From Lingula anatina (Eukaryota; Brachiopoda; Lingulata; Lingulida; Lingulidae), in assembly GCF_001039355.2 (NCBI RefSeq), contig NW_019775136.1, forward strand, positions 189,855 to 253,854: 64,000 nt of DNA, given 5' to 3'. Below the pieces are notes generated by a model. It made no database searches, was not told where the DNA came from, and worked only from the letters and a program-made list of their open reading frames with translations. Below are positions 62,917 through 64,000 of this stretch, one piece after another. The position numbers and the translations under genes were made by a program. Numbering within the stretch: position 1 is the stretch's first letter; each line of letters begins with the position of its first letter.

Positions 62917-64000
62917 GGTGATGCCGTAGTAACAGGCGAGTAGATATGAATAAATAGTACAAAGCAAAAAAGGAATTGGCAGCCTGCCTTTCCTGGTCCA
63001 TATCTTTCACGTCCTGAGTTTGTGTATCAGGCAGGGGTGTCACTATATACTGCAACGACATCAAATAGAACAAAATGATGCAAAGTGACACAAAATACCA
63101 CCTTAATGTTATTTTAAACATCAAAATTATATCTTGTATTTTACTGGATACTGCAACGCGTGTGTGGTTTCGGTTTCACACCCTGAGCTGACTCCATTTA
63201 ATCTTGAAAAATACATTCTTATTGAAAAATAGTCAAACATCTTTCTTTGTCAGTTCCAGTTTATCTGCTCCTTTTATTTCAAAAGAACAGTTTCCCTACT
63301 CCTTTATTTCAAAAGAACAACAAATGTCTATCTTGGGAGATTTCTAAATTTCTGTAGATCGCAACTGAATATCACAACTAACACAATCCAACAAATCCAG
63401 TACACCACAATGTCAAACACTTGCAGTCACCTCCATGTATCACATGCAACTAAGGAAGCCAGCATATCAATTTCAGACAGTAGAGGCTATGAATGTCTTA
63501 TTTGCCATACTACTTGTGCTTGTGCCATACCAACTCTTTCAGATGTGCTTAAGAGATGTTTATGAAATGATTGAGTAAAATGAAGAAGATTCATTTGTTA
63601 TTCATTAGAAGAAAAAAAATAAATGAACGATAATTATTATGAAAAGAAAATTATTGATTGATCTTACCGATTGATCTCTGTATACAATCTTAAATGGCTA
63701 GAGAAGTAGTGTGAATTTTTTGAAGAGCAGTTATTATGTATGAAGTTCTATTTAGTTTTTTAAACCCAGCAATACTTATTTGTTGCTGTATTTTTTCATC
63801 ATTTGAAAAGACAATTTAAGAAATTCTGTAAGTAGCATTTAAAATTTTTATGGAATGCTTCATGATTATTATTACTTATCATTAGGGCAGTTATTATTAT
63901 TCTATCACTAATTTATTGTTACTTTAGGGAACAATTGTGCACTGGACTTGTTTTTATATTTATATCTAGTACGTAAAATAAAAGTGAAAATGGTTGATTG
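62917..64000. other. Non-coding right edge
   Basis: AT-rich sequence with no recognisable gene, RNA or transposon terminus. A short direct repeat (ctcctt-tatttcaaaagaaca) occurs twice near 63270 and 63300. Confidence 0.4.

Noticed and set aside
1-64000. tRNA, rRNA, CRISPR arrays or bacterial operon features
   Set aside because: No tRNA B-box context, rRNA-like block or regularly spaced repeat was seen; the gene structures are those of an animal genome.

Overview
This window is animal nuclear DNA. Its genes have many short exons, GT-AG introns of about 0.1-1.5 kb, AT-rich spacers, long microsatellites, MITEs and a truncated LINE. Compact introns, high allelic divergence and a relic of the invertebrate SWIM/YqaJ/PHD family suggest a marine invertebrate, most likely a lophotrochozoan such as a bivalve mollusc. 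I cannot fix the species.

Layout. (1) 925-12372, plus strand: the membrane domain and C-terminal tail of an SLC4 Na+-coupled bicarbonate transporter; its N-terminal cytoplasmic domain lies off the left edge. (2) 12373-17815: non-coding, between two convergent genes. (3) 17816-28389, minus: complete RAB3GAP1 (Rab3 GTPase-activating protein catalytic subunit), 24 exons, 1008 aa. (4) 28390-29644: a head-to-head intergenic region with ETS and NRF1-like motifs, probably a bidirectional promoter. (5) 29645-34460, plus: complete TBCE (tubulin-folding cofactor E), 13 exons, 539 aa. (6) 34795-52899: a second full copy of blocks 3-5, every coding exon having the same length, but differing by substitutions, microsatellite lengths, a LINE insertion and a hAT-like insertion. 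(7) 54503-58132, plus: a complete 8-exon, 295-aa gene joining a 3-hydroxyacyl-CoA-dehydrogenase/lambda-crystallin-like Rossmann domain to a C-terminal RING finger. (8) 59535-62916, minus: a decayed SWIM / YqaJ-nuclease / PHD gene, with further unrecognised exons upstream of it. (9) To 64000: nothing recognisable.

The window holds exactly three single N bases (4032, 7606, 34737). At each one, the sequence to the left ends in material that starts again to the right. All the apparent duplications (SLC4 exons 3-5, SLC4 exons 6-8, and RAB3GAP1+TBCE) are therefore best read as allelic contigs laid end to end, not real tandem duplications. This also gives an allele comparison: several transposon insertions are present in one copy and cleanly absent in the other.

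The most interesting candidate is the dehydrogenase-RING fusion. It keeps the NAD-binding glycine motif but has Arg where the family has its catalytic His, so it may be an E3 ubiquitin ligase that senses NAD(H) or a metabolite. The second point of interest is a hAT-like insertion in RAB3GAP1 that landed on a splice donor and copied the donor as its target-site duplication.
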